DNA from: Alcanivoracaceae bacterium | GTDB taxonomy: Bacteria > Pseudomonadota > Gammaproteobacteria > Pseudomonadales > Alcanivoracaceae | DNA length: 64,000 bases | Assembly (NCBI GenBank): GCA_029212745.1 | Contig: JARGOL010000011.1 | Coordinates: 41,765-105,764 of the forward strand | Direction: 5' to 3' | Shown here: piece after piece, positions 44,183-54,988 of the stretch | Layout of the letters: every line of letters begins with the position of its first letter | How positions within the stretch are numbered: position 1 is the stretch's first letter | Notes under the pieces: generated by a model | The model's database searches: none | What the model saw: the letters and a program-made list of their open reading frames with translations, nothing else | What the model was told of the DNA's origin: nothing | Program-made: the position numbers and the translations under genes

Positions 44183-45319
44183 TCAGCTGTTGTCCGGATT
44201 CGGGGTCGGGTCAGCCGGCGGCTGGACGTCGTTTTCCTCTTTTACCGGTGCGCCATTGCGCAGCTTGAGCAGGCCGCTGGTGGCCACCCGCTCGCCCGCT
44301 TCCAGGCCTTCGGTAATCGCCACCAGGTCGCCGCGCTCGTTGCCCAGCTTTACCAGGCGTTTCTGTGCCACCAGGGATGTACTGTCGCCCTCCCCTTCAC
44401 TGTCCTCGGCCGGCGCAATGACATACACCGAGTTGCCATAGGGGGCATAGCTGATCGCGGTGCGCGGCACCACCAGTACATCCTCACTGTTGGGCAGCTG
44501 GATGCGCACGCGGGCGAACATGCCCGGACGCAATTTGCCGTCGGGGTTGGCCAGCGTGGCCTGGACATTGAAGTTGCGCGTGGCGGTATCCACGCCCGGC
44601 TCGATGGCGGTGATCTCGCCGCTGAACACCTCATCCGGCTGCGATGTGAGTCGTACCTGCACATCCAGGCCTTCGCTGATCAGCGGCAGCTGCTGTTCCG
44701 GCAGTGAAAAGTTGACGAAGATCGGGTCCATCTGGAACAGGCTCACCACTGTGGTGCCGGGGGCCACAAACTGGCCCTGGTCCACATGGCGAATGCCCAG
44801 CTGGCCACTGAACGGGGCGCGCAGGGTTTTCTTCGCCACGCGTTCGGCCTGGGCGTCTGCCGTGGCAGCGGCCTGGTCGCGTTCACTTTCCTTGCGGTCC
44901 AGCTCCGAGCGCGACACCGAGCCCTGCTTGAACAGGCTGGCAAAGCGCTCGTAATCCTGTTGCGCGAGACGCGCGGCGGCGCGCAGTGCTTTCAGCTGCG
45001 CCTTGTCCGCGGAGGCGTCCAGCTCCACCAGCACATCGCCCTGCTCGGTCGCATCGCCGGAACGGAACAGGATCTTCGCCACGGTGCCTTCCACTTCGGT
45101 GGCAAGCTCGACGCCATTGACCGCGCGAATGCTGCCCACGGTGCCAATGGACAGCGCCCAGCTGTCCGCTTCCACGGCCGTGGTGCTGACGGCGACCACT
45201 GGCGGTGGGGCCTCGTTGATGCCCTTGTTCATCATGTAGCTGAACAATCCCTTGATGCCGAACACCACGCCAAAAACGGCGCCGGTCGCCAGCAACATGA
45301 TAAGCATGCGTTTTGTCAT
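44183..45319 (-). CDS. RND efflux periplasmic adaptor subunit
   Basis: The 378-residue membrane fusion protein starts at the ATG at 45319; a TTG at 45328 is less likely. An N-terminal anchor (LIMLLATGAVFGVVFGI) is followed by the lipoyl and helical-hairpin regions (GTVAKILFRSGDATEQGDVLVELD, LFKQGSVSRSELDRKESERD) and a beta-barrel. The C-terminal tail is Pro/Asp-rich. It links the permease to an outer-membrane channel, which is not encoded here. It lies between the TetR gene and the permease. Confidence 0.94.
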   Translation of the reverse strand: MTKRMLIMLLATGAVFGVVFGIKGLFSYMMNKGINEAPPPVVAVSTTAVEADSWALSIGTVGSIRAVNGVELATEVEGTVAKILFRSGDATEQGDVLVELDASADKAQLKALRAAARLAQQDYERFASLFKQGSVSRSELDRKESERDQAAATADAQAERVAKKTLRAPFSGQLGIRHVDQGQFVAPGTTVVSLFQMDPIFVNFSLPEQQLPLISEGLDVQVRLTSQPDEVFSGEITAIEPGVDTATRNFNVQATLANPDGKLRPGMFARVRIQLPNSEDVLVVPRTAISYAPYGNSVYVIAPAEDSEGEGDSTSLVAQKRLVKLGNERGDLVAITEGLEAGERVATSGLLKLRNGAPVKEENDVQPPADPTPNPDNS

Positions 45320-45334
45320 TGAAGCCAATCCTCG

Positions 45335-46081
45335 TCAGTGGGCGGTGCCGGCAGGGTCCTGCGGGCACAGTTCCGGAAACAGTTCGGTGCGAATGCGGTC
45401 CACGGTGCGTTGAAGTGCAGCGTCGTCAAAGCTGTCCGCCGTGGGTTGCCAGCCAAGACCGTTGAGCAGGGCATTCAGTTGCTGCAGCATCAGCCGGTAC
45501 GGTTCGTTCAGGTTGTAGATCTCCAGCACCCCCTGGGCGTGCACCAGGTTGTGCATGCCGGTGACCAGGCACCACTGGCCAATGCCCAGCTCCAGGGGTG
45601 CACGGCCGCGGTTGTCCAGGTCGCCACAGGCCACCGCCTCGGCGATCACGGTGCCGACCATGTCGCCCAGGGGGCGATTGGCCTCCAGCAGCTGCTCGCG
45701 CCGTCGCGGTGACGCGGCCTGCCATACCACCTCCGTGAGCACATACTGGTGCAGGCGGAAGTGCTCCGGGTTTTCGCGGGCAAACAGCATGTCAGCCACG
45801 GCAAAGCCAAACATGCGCTCGCGCGTGGATGCGCCCCAATTTACAACATTTCGGAACTTTTCGACTCTTTTCTCCGCCATTTCGGCGCAGATGGCGCATA
45901 AAAGATCCTCTTTCGAGGCAAAATGCTGGTACAGGGTGCCGGTGGCATAGTCGCAGGCCCGGGCCACCGGTGCCATCTGCAGACTGAGCAGTCCTTGCTC
46001 GCAGATCTGCGCGCGCGCCGCATCCAGAAAGCGTTGCTCGCGCTCGGCAAATTGCCGTTGTTTTCGCTCCTGGGTGCCCAT
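45335..46081 (-). CDS. TetR-family regulator of the RND pump
   Basis: From the ATG at 46081 (GGAG six bases upstream) this is 248 residues; an upstream extension is unlikely. The N-terminal helix-turn-helix reads FLDAARAQICEQGLLSLQMAPVARACDYATGTLYQHFASKEDLL. The rest is a helical ligand domain. It is transcribed in the same direction as the pump genes, with only 15 bases before the adaptor, so it would repress its own operon. Length is slightly longer than usual because of a C-terminal extension. Confidence 0.9.
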   Translation of the reverse strand: MGTQERKQRQFAEREQRFLDAARAQICEQGLLSLQMAPVARACDYATGTLYQHFASKEDLLCAICAEMAEKRVEKFRNVVNWGASTRERMFGFAVADMLFARENPEHFRLHQYVLTEVVWQAASPRRREQLLEANRPLGDMVGTVIAEAVACGDLDNRGRAPLELGIGQWCLVTGMHNLVHAQGVLEIYNLNEPYRLMLQQLNALLNGLGWQPTADSFDDAALQRTVDRIRTELFPELCPQDPAGTAH

Positions 46082-46114
46082 GTGAGGCTCCGCTGGCTGG
46101 TCAGTGGGGGTGCA

Positions 46115-46150
46115 ATTCTGAACCGGATTCAAAAAACGATCAAGGTTCGA
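46115..46150 (-). promoter_or_regulatory. Promoter of the TetR-RND operon
   Basis: On the minus strand TTGATC (46143-46138) is 17 bases from CAGAAT (46120-46115), a reasonable sigma-70 pair. Inverted short segments (GAACC and GGTTC) flank the spacer and could be the TetR operator. Confidence 0.4.
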
Positions 46151-46224
46151 AATGGTGCCAATGGTGCCGTGTAGATGGCGTGAGCAGGGCGTCTGGTGCT
46201 TGCCATCATTTTGTAGCGATCGTT

Positions 46225-47394
46225 CTAGCTGTGGCGGGCAAGACCTTGTTCCAGGCGCGCCAGCACGCTGTTCAGGTGGCGGATGCCCAGCGCCGTGCAG
46301 GCAAGCCGGCCATTTTCGTCAGTTAGTAAGCCATCGCTTACCAGCTGGGACAGGTCTTCACTGATAAGGTCCAGACGGTTTCCGGTGCGCGGCGCATAGC
46401 TGGCGCGCGCCACGCCATCGATCAGGCGCAGGCCGTTGAGGAAGAATTCCAGTGCCCGTTCCGCTGGCGACAGCGCCTGCATGGCCCGGGTCGGGTCCAG
46501 CGCATTGAGGTAATGGTCGGGCTGGCGGGTTTTCTGGTAGCGGCAGATGCGGCCGTCTGCGCCGGTGATCTTGCCGTGGGCGCCGGCGCCCAGGGCCAGG
46601 TAGTCGCCGAACTGCCAGTAATTGAGATTATGCCGGCAGGCTTGATCCGGGTGCGCGAACGCGGAAATCTCGTAGCGCCGAAAGCCGGCGTCGGCGAGCA
46701 GGGCGAAGCCCGCGTCCTCGGTGTCGGCGATCTGGTCCGGGTCGGGCAGGGCAGGCGGCCGCGACCAGAAGGCCGTATTCGGCTCCAGCGTCAGTTCGTA
46801 CCAGCTCAGGTGATCCGGCCCCAGGTCCAGGGCGCGGGCCAGGTCGTCCAGGGCCTGCTGTGACGTTTGCCCGGGCAGGCCGTGCATCAGGTCCAGGTTG
46901 ATGCGCTCGAAGCCGGCCCGGCGCGCATGACCCACCGCATCGCGGGCCTGTTGCGGGTCATGGATACGGCCCAGCGCGGCCAGCTTGTCCGCATCCAGCG
47001 ACTGCACGCCGATGGACAGGCGATTGATGCCCGCCTCGCGGTAGCCATCAAAGCGGGCCTGGTCGCTGGCACCCGGATTGGCTTCCAGGGTGATTTCGGC
47101 ATTGTCGGCCAGGCCTATGCGATCGTCGATGGCGGCCAGCAGGCGATCGTAAAAGTGCGCCGACATCAGGCTCGGCGTGCCGCCACCGATAAAAATCGTT
47201 TGTAGCGTGCGGCCATCGGCGCGGGCGGCTTCTGTGTCGAGATCGCGCAGCAGTGCCTCCAGGTAGGTCTGCTCTGGCGGGTCGGCGTTCTCATGGGAAT
47301 TGAAATCACAGTACGGACATTTGCGCACGCACCAGGGTACGTGGATGTACAGTGACAGCGGCAGCTTGGCCGGGTCGGGGAGGGGGCTGGTCAC
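46225..47394 (-). CDS. hemW: Radical-SAM heme chaperone HemW
   Basis: The 389-residue protein has the radical SAM motif C22-x3-C26-x2-C29-x-F31 in PWCVRKCPYCDF, the pattern that separates HemW from the coproporphyrinogen oxidase HemN (CxxxCxxCxC). IFIGGGTPSLM and SIGVQSLD follow. HemW binds heme and delivers it to membrane haem proteins. It is the last of an eight-gene minus-strand run that matches the pseudomonad order yggS to hemW. Confidence 0.93.
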   Translation of the reverse strand: MTSPLPDPAKLPLSLYIHVPWCVRKCPYCDFNSHENADPPEQTYLEALLRDLDTEAARADGRTLQTIFIGGGTPSLMSAHFYDRLLAAIDDRIGLADNAEITLEANPGASDQARFDGYREAGINRLSIGVQSLDADKLAALGRIHDPQQARDAVGHARRAGFERINLDLMHGLPGQTSQQALDDLARALDLGPDHLSWYELTLEPNTAFWSRPPALPDPDQIADTEDAGFALLADAGFRRYEISAFAHPDQACRHNLNYWQFGDYLALGAGAHGKITGADGRICRYQKTRQPDHYLNALDPTRAMQALSPAERALEFFLNGLRLIDGVARASYAPRTGNRLDLISEDLSQLVSDGLLTDENGRLACTALGIRHLNSVLARLEQGLARHS

Positions 47395-47402
47395 GGTATC
47401 AG

Positions 47403-47996
47403 TCAGGTTGTTGCCCCCAGTTTTTCCAGCAACGCCCTGAGCGCCATGCCACGATGGCTGATGGCATGTTTCTGTTCGGCACTCAGCTGGGCAGCGGTCT
47501 TTCCCAGGGCGGGCACGAAGAAGTGCGGGTCGTAACCAAAGCCGCCCTCGCCAAGCGGTGTGTCGATGATACGGCCCTCCCAGGTGCCTTCAGCGATTAC
47601 CGGCATCGGGTCGTCGGCATGGCGCATGAAAACGATCACGGCACGGTAGCGGGCGCCGCGGTCAGTGTCGGCCACGCCGGCCAGCTTTTCGATCAGCAGG
47701 GCGTTATTGCGTGCGTCGGTGGCATCGGCACCGGAAAAGCGTGCCGAGTAGATGCCGGGCTGGCCGTTGAGCGCATCCACCTCGATGCCGGAGTCATCGG
47801 CCAGCGCCGGCAGGCCGGTGGCGCGGGCGGCGTTGCGGGCCTTGATGATGGCGTTCTCGACGAAGGTCAGCCCGGTCTCTTCCGCTTCTTCCACATCGAA
47901 CGCTGATTGCGGCACCACTTCCATGGACAGGGGCGCGAGGATCTCGGTGAGCTCACGAATCTTTTTCTGGTTGCCGGAGGCAAGAACAACTTTCAT
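47403..47996 (-). CDS. rdgB: dITP/XTP pyrophosphatase
   Basis: The 197-residue house-cleaning enzyme removes non-canonical purine triphosphates. Motifs VVLASGNQKKIREL (3-16), FVENAIIKARNAA, the catalytic ADDSGIEVDALNG and ISHRGMALRAL are present. It sits between metW and hemW, nine bases before the latter. Confidence 0.97.
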   Translation of the reverse strand: MKVVLASGNQKKIRELTEILAPLSMEVVPQSAFDVEEAEETGLTFVENAIIKARNAARATGLPALADDSGIEVDALNGQPGIYSARFSGADATDARNNALLIEKLAGVADTDRGARYRAVIVFMRHADDPMPVIAEGTWEGRIIDTPLGEGGFGYDPHFFVPALGKTAAQLSAEQKHAISHRGMALRALLEKLGATT

Positions 47997-48014
47997 GGTG
48001 GTTTCCGGGGGCGG

Positions 48015-48608
48015 TCAGCGGGTGACGCGATACAGGGCCACTTCACCGAACAGGTTCGGCAGCAGGCGTGTCAGCGGGCCGGACTGGTGATGCCGGTCCA
48101 CCACTTCGCGCTGGAGGATGCAAAAGCCGTTCTTGGTGCAGTGGGTTTCAAAGTCGCGCACCGTGCACAGGTGGATGTTGGGCGTGTCATACCACTGGTA
48201 GGGCAGCGACGTGGACACCGGCATGCGCCCTTTCAGGCCCAGGTAGGCGCGGATGCGCCAGTGGCCGAAATTGGGGAAGGTGATGATTGCCTCGCGGCCC
48301 ACGCGCAGCATTTCCGAAAGCACCAGGTCGGGCCGGTGAATGGCCTGCAGGGCCTGCGTCATGACCACATAATCGAAGCGCTTGTCACGGATGTTGCCCA
48401 GGCCCTGGTCGATGTCCTGCTCGATGACGTTGACGCCGCGCTCGAAGCAGGCAGCGATGTTGCTCTGGTCAATCTCCAGGCCATAGCCCTGCACGTTGCG
48501 GGTTTTAGCAAGGTTTTCCAGCAGGCTGCCGCTGCCGCAGCCCAGGTCCAGCACGCGGGCGTTTTCGGGGATCCACTGGCGAATGATTTCCAGGTCCGGG
48601 CGCAGCAT
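48015..48608 (-). CDS. metW: Methionine biosynthesis protein MetW
   Basis: The 197-residue SAM-binding protein (VLDLGCGSGSLLENL) is paired with metX, whose stop overlaps its start by one base. MetW is required for MetX activity in gammaproteobacteria that use the MetX route. It is probably co-translated with metX. Confidence 0.95.
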   Translation of the reverse strand: MLRPDLEIIRQWIPENARVLDLGCGSGSLLENLAKTRNVQGYGLEIDQSNIAACFERGVNVIEQDIDQGLGNIRDKRFDYVVMTQALQAIHRPDLVLSEMLRVGREAIITFPNFGHWRIRAYLGLKGRMPVSTSLPYQWYDTPNIHLCTVRDFETHCTKNGFCILQREVVDRHHQSGPLTRLLPNLFGEVALYRVTR

Positions 48609-49759
48609 CAGTGGGTCTCCGCCTCGTTGGCGACCCGGTGCATGTAGGCGCCAAACAGTTTCAGGTATTCGGGGATCTTCACCAGGAAGGCGTCGTGTCC
48701 CTTGTCGGTATCAATCTCGGCGTAGCTGACATCGCGGCCCACCTCCACCAGCGCGTTGACGATCTCCTCGGAGCGGGACGGGGAGAAGCGCCAGTCCGTG
48801 GTGAAGGAAATCACCAGGAACTTGCAGGTGGTTGCCTCCAGCGCCTTGACCAGGGAGTTGTCGAAATAGCGCGCCGGGTCGTAGTAGTCCAGTGCCTTGG
48901 TCATCAGCAGGTAGGTGTTGGCATCGAAGTTGCGTGAGAAGGTCTCGCCCTGGTGGCGCAGGTAGGATTCCACCTGGAACTCCACATCGAAGCCGAAATG
49001 GAATCGGCCACTGCGCAGGTCACGGCCAAACTTGGCGCGCATGGCATCGTCGCTGAGGTAGGTGATGTGGCCCACCATGCGGGCCAGTATCAGGCCCTGG
49101 CGTGGATAGGTGTCATGCAGGTAATAGCGTCCGCCGTGGAAATTCGGGTCGGTCAGGATGGCCTGGCGGGCCACTTCATTGAAGGCAATGTTCTGCGCCG
49201 AGAGTTTCGGCGCTGAGGCGATCACGCCCGCATGGGCGACCCGGTCCGGGTAATCGATGGCCCACTGCATGGCCTGCATGCCGCCGAGACTGCCGCCGAT
49301 CACCGCTGCCCAACGCTTGATGCCGAGCCGGTCGGCCAGCCGCGCCTGGCTGTTGACCCAGTCCTTGACGGTAACCATGGGGAAGTCGGGGCCCCAGGGC
49401 TGGCCGCTCTCCGGATTGATGGAAGAGGGCCCGGTGGAGCCGTGGCAGCCACCGATGTTGTTGATGGAGACCACAAAGAAACGGTTGGTATCGATGGCCT
49501 TGCCCGGCCCGATGCAGTTATCCCACCAGCCGGGACGCTTGTCATCCATGCTGTGATAGCCCGCTGCATGGTGGTGGCCGGACAGGGCATGGCAGATCAG
49601 CACGGCATTGCTGCGCGCCGCGTTCAGCTGGCCGTAGGTTTCATAGACCAGGTCGCAGGACGCCAGCGCACGCCCGCACTCCAGCTCCAGGGGCTGGTCG
49701 AAGTGCATGGTCTGCGGCTTGATCAGGCCGACCGAGTCGGCGGGAATCGTTTCGGGCAT
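48608..49759 (-). CDS. metX: Homoserine O-succinyltransferase MetX
   Basis: The 383-residue alpha/beta hydrolase-fold acyltransferase starts homocysteine synthesis. The nucleophile elbow is GGSLGGMQ, with [17 protein letters not shown] and a late KGHDAFL supplying His. In gammaproteobacteria with MetW this enzyme usually uses succinyl-CoA rather than acetyl-CoA, but sequence alone leaves the donor open. It lies 67 bases downstream of yggU. Confidence 0.94.
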   Translation of the reverse strand: MPETIPADSVGLIKPQTMHFDQPLELECGRALASCDLVYETYGQLNAARSNAVLICHALSGHHHAAGYHSMDDKRPGWWDNCIGPGKAIDTNRFFVVSINNIGGCHGSTGPSSINPESGQPWGPDFPMVTVKDWVNSQARLADRLGIKRWAAVIGGSLGGMQAMQWAIDYPDRVAHAGVIASAPKLSAQNIAFNEVARQAILTDPNFHGGRYYLHDTYPRQGLILARMVGHITYLSDDAMRAKFGRDLRSGRFHFGFDVEFQVESYLRHQGETFSRNFDANTYLLMTKALDYYDPARYFDNSLVKALEATTCKFLVISFTTDWRFSPSRSEEIVNALVEVGRDVSYAEIDTDKGHDAFLVKIPEYLKLFGAYMHRVANEAETH

Positions 49760-49826
49760 CGGCTCATTGAACGCTAAAGTGCGGCAAGTCTAAAGGGGGG
49801 GTGTCAGCCGTGCAATCCGGCCCGGG

Positions 49827-50120
49827 TCAGTGATCGAGCTGTTGCGCCACCGCCGGGGGCAATGTGGCCGGCGCCTGTATGCGTACGCGCTTGCGCCGGC
49901 TGCTGTCGCCCTGCTCGATAATCACCTGCTGGCGGGGAACGCCAAACTCGGCGGCGAGGAATTTCACCAGTGCCTTGTTGGCGGCGCCGTCCACGGGCGG
50001 CGCCTGGATGCGCAGCTTCAGGGCATCGCCATGCAGGCCCACCCATTCGTCACGGCTGGCGCGGGGCTGCAGATGGCAGCTCAGGACGACATCGTCACCG
50101 TCGCGCCCTGCTGCGCTCAC
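49827..50120 (-). CDS. yggU: YggU family protein (DUF167)
   Basis: The 97-residue protein matches the DUF167 family, with LSCHLQPRASRDEWVGLHG, LKLRIQAPPVDGAANKALVKFLA and VIEQGDSSRRKRVRI in order. Its start overlaps the end of yggT by four bases. Function is unknown; the fold is compact alpha/beta. Confidence 0.92.
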   Translation of the reverse strand: MSAAGRDGDDVVLSCHLQPRASRDEWVGLHGDALKLRIQAPPVDGAANKALVKFLAAEFGVPRQQVIIEQGDSSRRKRVRIQAPATLPPAVAQQLDH

Positions 50121-50659
50121 AGCCGGAACAGGATCTGGATGAACTGTACCGCCAGCAACACCAGGATCGGGCTCAGGTCCAGGCCGCCCATGGGCGGCAG
50201 CAACTTGCGTGCCGGTGCCATCACCGGCTCCGTGATCTGGCCGACGATCTGGTTCACCGGGTTATACGGATCCGGTGACACCCAGCTGAGGATGACCCGC
50301 AACAGCACCGCCCAGAAAATGTAGTTGAGCAGCAGGCTGGCGATCTCACGCACGCCGTACAGCAGCAGTGCCGGCGCGGACAGCTCCATGGCGCCACCGG
50401 CCATGGCGGCATAGAGCACGACCTTCACCAGTACCAGCAGCAGGGCCACCACCAGGGCAGCGACGTCGATGCCGCCGTACCCGGGGATGATCCGGCGCAG
50501 CGGCAGCAGCGCCGGGTTGGTGGCCTTGACCACGAACTGTGACACCGGGTTGTAGAAATCCGCCCGCACGGCCTGAAGCACAAAGCGGGTCAGGATCAGG
50601 AAGATGTACAAGTCGATGATGAAATTGACCAGGAACAGGATGGCGCCTTGGGTATTCAT
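50117..50659 (-). CDS. yggT: YggT family integral membrane protein
   Basis: The 180-residue protein has two repeats of the YGGT pattern: FIIDLYIFLILTRFVLQAVRADFYNPVSQFVVKATNP near the start and LLNYIFWAVLLRVILSWVSPDPYNPVNQIVGQITEP later. It is predicted to have four or more membrane helices. YggT proteins are implicated in osmotic or envelope function. It is co-transcribed with proC and yggU. Confidence 0.93.
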   Translation of the reverse strand: MNTQGAILFLVNFIIDLYIFLILTRFVLQAVRADFYNPVSQFVVKATNPALLPLRRIIPGYGGIDVAALVVALLLVLVKVVLYAAMAGGAMELSAPALLLYGVREIASLLLNYIFWAVLLRVILSWVSPDPYNPVNQIVGQITEPVMAPARKLLPPMGGLDLSPILVLLAVQFIQILFRL

Positions 50660-50777
50660 GCCTGTGGGGCTCCGCAGTATCGGTTTGCCTCGGAAGGGGA
50701 AGTATTGGGGCGCTGCGCCCGGGTTTCAATGTGCCACCGGATGGTGACGTTGAACAGGGCTGTCCGGCGCCGACGGC

Positions 50778-51587
50778 TCAGCCGGACAGGGCGCGGGAGC
50801 GGTCGCGAGCTGCCGTAAGTGCTTTCTTTACCAGGTCCGGCAGTTCGCCCGCGTAGAACGCCTCCAGGGCAGCGGCCGTGGTGCCGCCGGGAGAGGTCAC
50901 CTGCTGGCGCAGCACGTCGGGCCCGGATTCGCTGGTAATGGCCAGCTGGGACGCACCCCAGGCGGTCTGCAGCACCAGCCGGCGGGCGGTGTCCGCCTCC
51001 AGTCCCAGGTCCATGGCGGCATTGATCATGCTTTCCATGACCAGGAAGAAGTAGGCCGGTCCGGAGCCGGACACAGCGGTGACGGCGTCCAGCATGTCTT
51101 CGCGGTCGAACCAGAAGGTCAGGCCGACGCTGGCAAGGATGTCGCCGGCGGCGGCGCGCTGCTCGCTGCTCACGGACGGGTCGGCGAACAGGCCAGTGGC
51201 GCCCGCCTGGACCAGCGCCGGGGTATTGGGCATGCAGCGCACCACGGGCACATCGCCGAGCCATTGCTTGAGGCTGGCCACCGTGACGCCGGCGGCGATC
51301 GAGATCACAAGCGGCGGCTGGTCGCTGAAATGCGCACGCAGGGCGGCGCAGACGCTTTCCATGACCTGGGGCTTCACCGCCAGTACGAGAATGTCCGCGC
51401 GCCGCACGACCTCGGCATTGTCCTGGCTGGTGTGGACCGCATGCATGCGCTGGACGTCGGCAAGCCGGTCTTCGCTCAGGTCGCTCATCCAGATGCGGGC
51501 CGGGCGGATTCCCTTGGCGATCATGCCGCCGGCCAGGGCGGTGGCCATGTTGCCGGCGCCGATGAATCCGATCACTTGCTGTGCCAT
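50778..51587 (-). CDS. proC: Pyrroline-5-carboxylate reductase
   Basis: From the ATG at 51587 (GAGG upstream) this is 269 residues; a GTG/TTG-type extension to 51614 overlaps yggS and is less likely. The NADPH loop VIGFIGAGNMATALAGGM and the C-terminal AVSGSGPAYFFLVMESM and SPGGTTAAALEAF motifs are typical. It performs the last step of proline synthesis. It starts eight bases after yggS. Confidence 0.97.
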   Translation of the reverse strand: MAQQVIGFIGAGNMATALAGGMIAKGIRPARIWMSDLSEDRLADVQRMHAVHTSQDNAEVVRRADILVLAVKPQVMESVCAALRAHFSDQPPLVISIAAGVTVASLKQWLGDVPVVRCMPNTPALVQAGATGLFADPSVSSEQRAAAGDILASVGLTFWFDREDMLDAVTAVSGSGPAYFFLVMESMINAAMDLGLEADTARRLVLQTAWGASQLAITSESGPDVLRQQVTSPGGTTAAALEAFYAGELPDLVKKALTAARDRSRALSG

Positions 51588-51594
51588 AGCTGCC

Positions 51595-52293
51595 TCATGT
51601 GTCTCGTGGGCCAAACAGGGCGGTGCCGACCCGGATGTGCGTGGCGCCGGCGGCGATGGCCTCCGGGAAGTCGTTGCTCATGCCCATGGAGAGGGTGTCG
51701 AGAGCCGGCATTGTATTGCGCAACGATGACAGTGTCATGGCAAGGCGCTGGAAGGCAGCGCGGTTGTTGTCGCTGCTGTCGGCCCGGGGGATGGCCATCA
51801 GGCCGCGCAGCTGCAGGCCGGGCAGGGCGTCCACAGCGTGGGCCAGATCTGGCAGGTCGGCCTCGGCCGCGCCGCTTTTGCTGGTCTCGGCATCAATATT
51901 GACCTGCAGGCAGACATTCAATGGCGGCAGGTGCGGCGGGCGCTGTTCACTCAGGCGCCGGGCGATCTTGAGCCGGTCGACGGAATGCACCCAGTGAAAG
52001 TGGGCAGCGATATCGCGGGTCTTGTTGGACTGGATCGGGCCGATGAAGTGCCACACCAGCGGCTGGTCGGGCAGGGCGTGAATCTTGTCCAGCGCTTCCT
52101 GCAGGTAGTTTTCACCGAAATCGCGCTGCCCCAGGCGGGCCAGCGTGGCAATATCGGTGGCGCTGCGCGTCTTGCTCACCGCCACCAGGGTGACCGCCTG
52201 GCGTGGGCGACCAGCGGCGTTGCAGGCCGCTTCCACCGCTGCCTGTACCTGTTGGTAGCGCCTTTCCGGGGTTTCCATTATTGAATGGCCCAT
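51595..52293 (-). CDS. yggS: PLP homeostasis protein YggS (YBL036c family)
   Basis: The 232-residue PLP-binding TIM-barrel protein has the lysine motif LVAVSKTRSA near residue 36, FGENYLQEALDK, WHFIGPIQSNKTRDIA and LSMGMSNDFPEAIAAGATHIRVGTALFG. It is first in the minus-strand run and divergent from pilT, exactly as in pseudomonads. It controls pyridoxal phosphate and amino acid pools. Confidence 0.96.
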   Translation of the reverse strand: MGHSIMETPERRYQQVQAAVEAACNAAGRPRQAVTLVAVSKTRSATDIATLARLGQRDFGENYLQEALDKIHALPDQPLVWHFIGPIQSNKTRDIAAHFHWVHSVDRLKIARRLSEQRPPHLPPLNVCLQVNIDAETSKSGAAEADLPDLAHAVDALPGLQLRGLMAIPRADSSDNNRAAFQRLAMTLSSLRNTMPALDTLSMGMSNDFPEAIAAGATHIRVGTALFGPRDT

Positions 52294-52402
52294 GGTGACG
52301 GGGTAAGTTAGAACCTCTCAGCCGGTTTTCCGGCACGGGGATAATAACAAAGGGGCAGCGATTCCTCCCGCCCCAGTATCAACATCGTTATCGGGATGTA
52401 CC

Positions 52403-53437
<1,035 letters not shown>

Positions 53438-53499
53438 TACCCGGGGTCAGTTCCGGGAAAGGGCCTGCGGGCCGGCGTTTTTGCAAGGCAGGATAGAGC

Positions 53500-54621
53500 A
53501 TGGAGTTCGAAGACCTACTCAAGATCATGGTGCAGAAAGGGGGCTCGGACCTCTTCATCACCGCGGGTGTACCGCCGTCCATGAAAATCCATGGCAAGGT
53601 GCTACCGGTGACGAAAACGGCGCTTACCCCGGACATGACCCGCGATATTGTTTTCGGTGTCATGACCGAAAAGCAGCGCAAGGACTTCGTCGAGACCAAG
53701 GAATGCAACTTCGCTATTTCCGCGCGCGGCATCGGCCGTTTCCGGGTGTCTGCGTTCTACCAGCGCAACCTGGTGGGCATGGTCATTCGTCGTATCGAAG
53801 TGAGTATTCCGTCCATTGATGACCTGCGCCTGCCGTCGGTGATCAAGGAACTGGCCATGGTCAAGCGTGGCCTGGTGATTTTCGTGGGCGCCACCGGTAC
53901 CGGTAAGTCCACGTCGCTGGCGGCGATGATTGGCTATCGCAACAAGAACTCCAAGGGCCATATCATTACCATCGAGGACCCGATCGAATTCATCCACCAG
54001 CACCAGGGCTGTATCGTCACCCAGCGTGAGGTGGGCCTGGATACGGAAACCTTCGAGGTGGCGCTGAAGAACACCCTGCGCCAGGCGCCGGACGTGATCC
54101 TGATCGGTGAGATTCGTTCCCGTGAGGTGATGGATTACGCCATCGCATTTGCGGAGACCGGTCACCTCGCCCTGGCCACCCTGCACGCCAACAACGCCAA
54201 CCAGGCGCTGGACCGGATCATTCACTTCTTCCCGGCCGACCGGCATGACCAGTTGTGGATGGACCTGTCACTGAACCTCAAGGGCATCGTCGCCCAGCAG
54301 TTGATTCCGACCCCGGACGGCAAGGGCCGGCGCGCGGCCATCGAAGTGCTGATCGGGACACCACTGGTGCAGGACCACATCCGCAAGGGTGAGGTGCACC
54401 TGATCAAGGAATTGATGAAGAAATCCCGCGAGCAGGGCATGCAGACCTTTGACCAGTGCCTGTATGACCTCTATACCACTGGGGAAATCACCTACGAAGA
54501 CGCCATGCTGCACGCAGACTCGCCCAACGACCTGCGCCTGATGATCAAGCTGGGTGCGGAAACGGATTCCACCTCGCTGGATTCCGCCACCCGCGGCCTG
54601 ACCATCGAAGATACCGAGTGA
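53500..54621 (+). CDS. pilU: PilT-like accessory retraction ATPase PilU
   Basis: The 373-residue paralogue of PilT has Walker A GATGTGKST, Asp box IITIEDPIEFIH, Walker B VILIGEIRS and His box HLALATLHANNAN. It lacks AIRNLIRE and has the longer C-terminus typical of PilU. It starts 62 bases after pilT. PilU adds force in a PilT-dependent way. A nine-pair stem (54629-54652) follows, without a T-run. Confidence 0.97.
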   Translation: MEFEDLLKIMVQKGGSDLFITAGVPPSMKIHGKVLPVTKTALTPDMTRDIVFGVMTEKQRKDFVETKECNFAISARGIGRFRVSAFYQRNLVGMVIRRIEVSIPSIDDLRLPSVIKELAMVKRGLVIFVGATGTGKSTSLAAMIGYRNKNSKGHIITIEDPIEFIHQHQGCIVTQREVGLDTETFEVALKNTLRQAPDVILIGEIRSREVMDYAIAFAETGHLALATLHANNANQALDRIIHFFPADRHDQLWMDLSLNLKGIVAQQLIPTPDGKGRRAAIEVLIGTPLVQDHIRKGEVHLIKELMKKSREQGMQTFDQCLYDLYTTGEITYEDAMLHADSPNDLRLMIKLGAETDSTSLDSATRGLTIEDTE

Positions 54622-54657
54622 GACGTTTGCGGGCCCCGATTGCGGGGCCCGCACCTG

Positions 54658-54915
54658 CTACTGCTGGCTTGCCTTCAGGCGCGGAATCAGCCAGAACGCA
54701 CCAAACACCAGTACCATCGGGATGTCCGATGCCACCGGCTTTACCCGGTCCTTCCACAGTGTCTGCATCAGCACCACCTCGCCGGCATGCGCCAGCAGGA
54801 TCAGTGCACCCAGGCGAATGATCCAGGCGCCTTGCGCGGGTGGAAAGAAGCCCAGCAGGGCAGCGCCCACCAGAACCCAGAAAAGCAGCGTGATGACCCG
54901 GCCTGCCATGATCAT
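54658..54915 (-). CDS. DUF1145 small membrane protein
   Basis: The ATG at 54915 (GGGGAA ahead) gives 85 residues; a longer upstream frame is rejected because it overlaps no plausible start. Three hydrophobic segments (VITLLFWVLVGAALLGFF, IIRLGALILLAHAGEVVL, DIPMVLVFGAFWLIPRL) match the DUF1145 layout. Function is unknown. It converges on pilU. Confidence 0.78.
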   Translation of the reverse strand: MIMAGRVITLLFWVLVGAALLGFFPPAQGAWIIRLGALILLAHAGEVVLMQTLWKDRVKPVASDIPMVLVFGAFWLIPRLKASQQ

Positions 54916-54988
54916 GATTGTTCCCCAAACTGGTTTGTGAAGGCCCTCACTGTAGGCGAGGGCGCGCATTTGGCAAGTGCAGGCGTGC

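Noticed and set aside
54629..54652. Nine-pair GC-rich stem after pilU as a terminator
   Set aside because: No T-run follows on either strand, so it is not listed as a rho-independent terminator.
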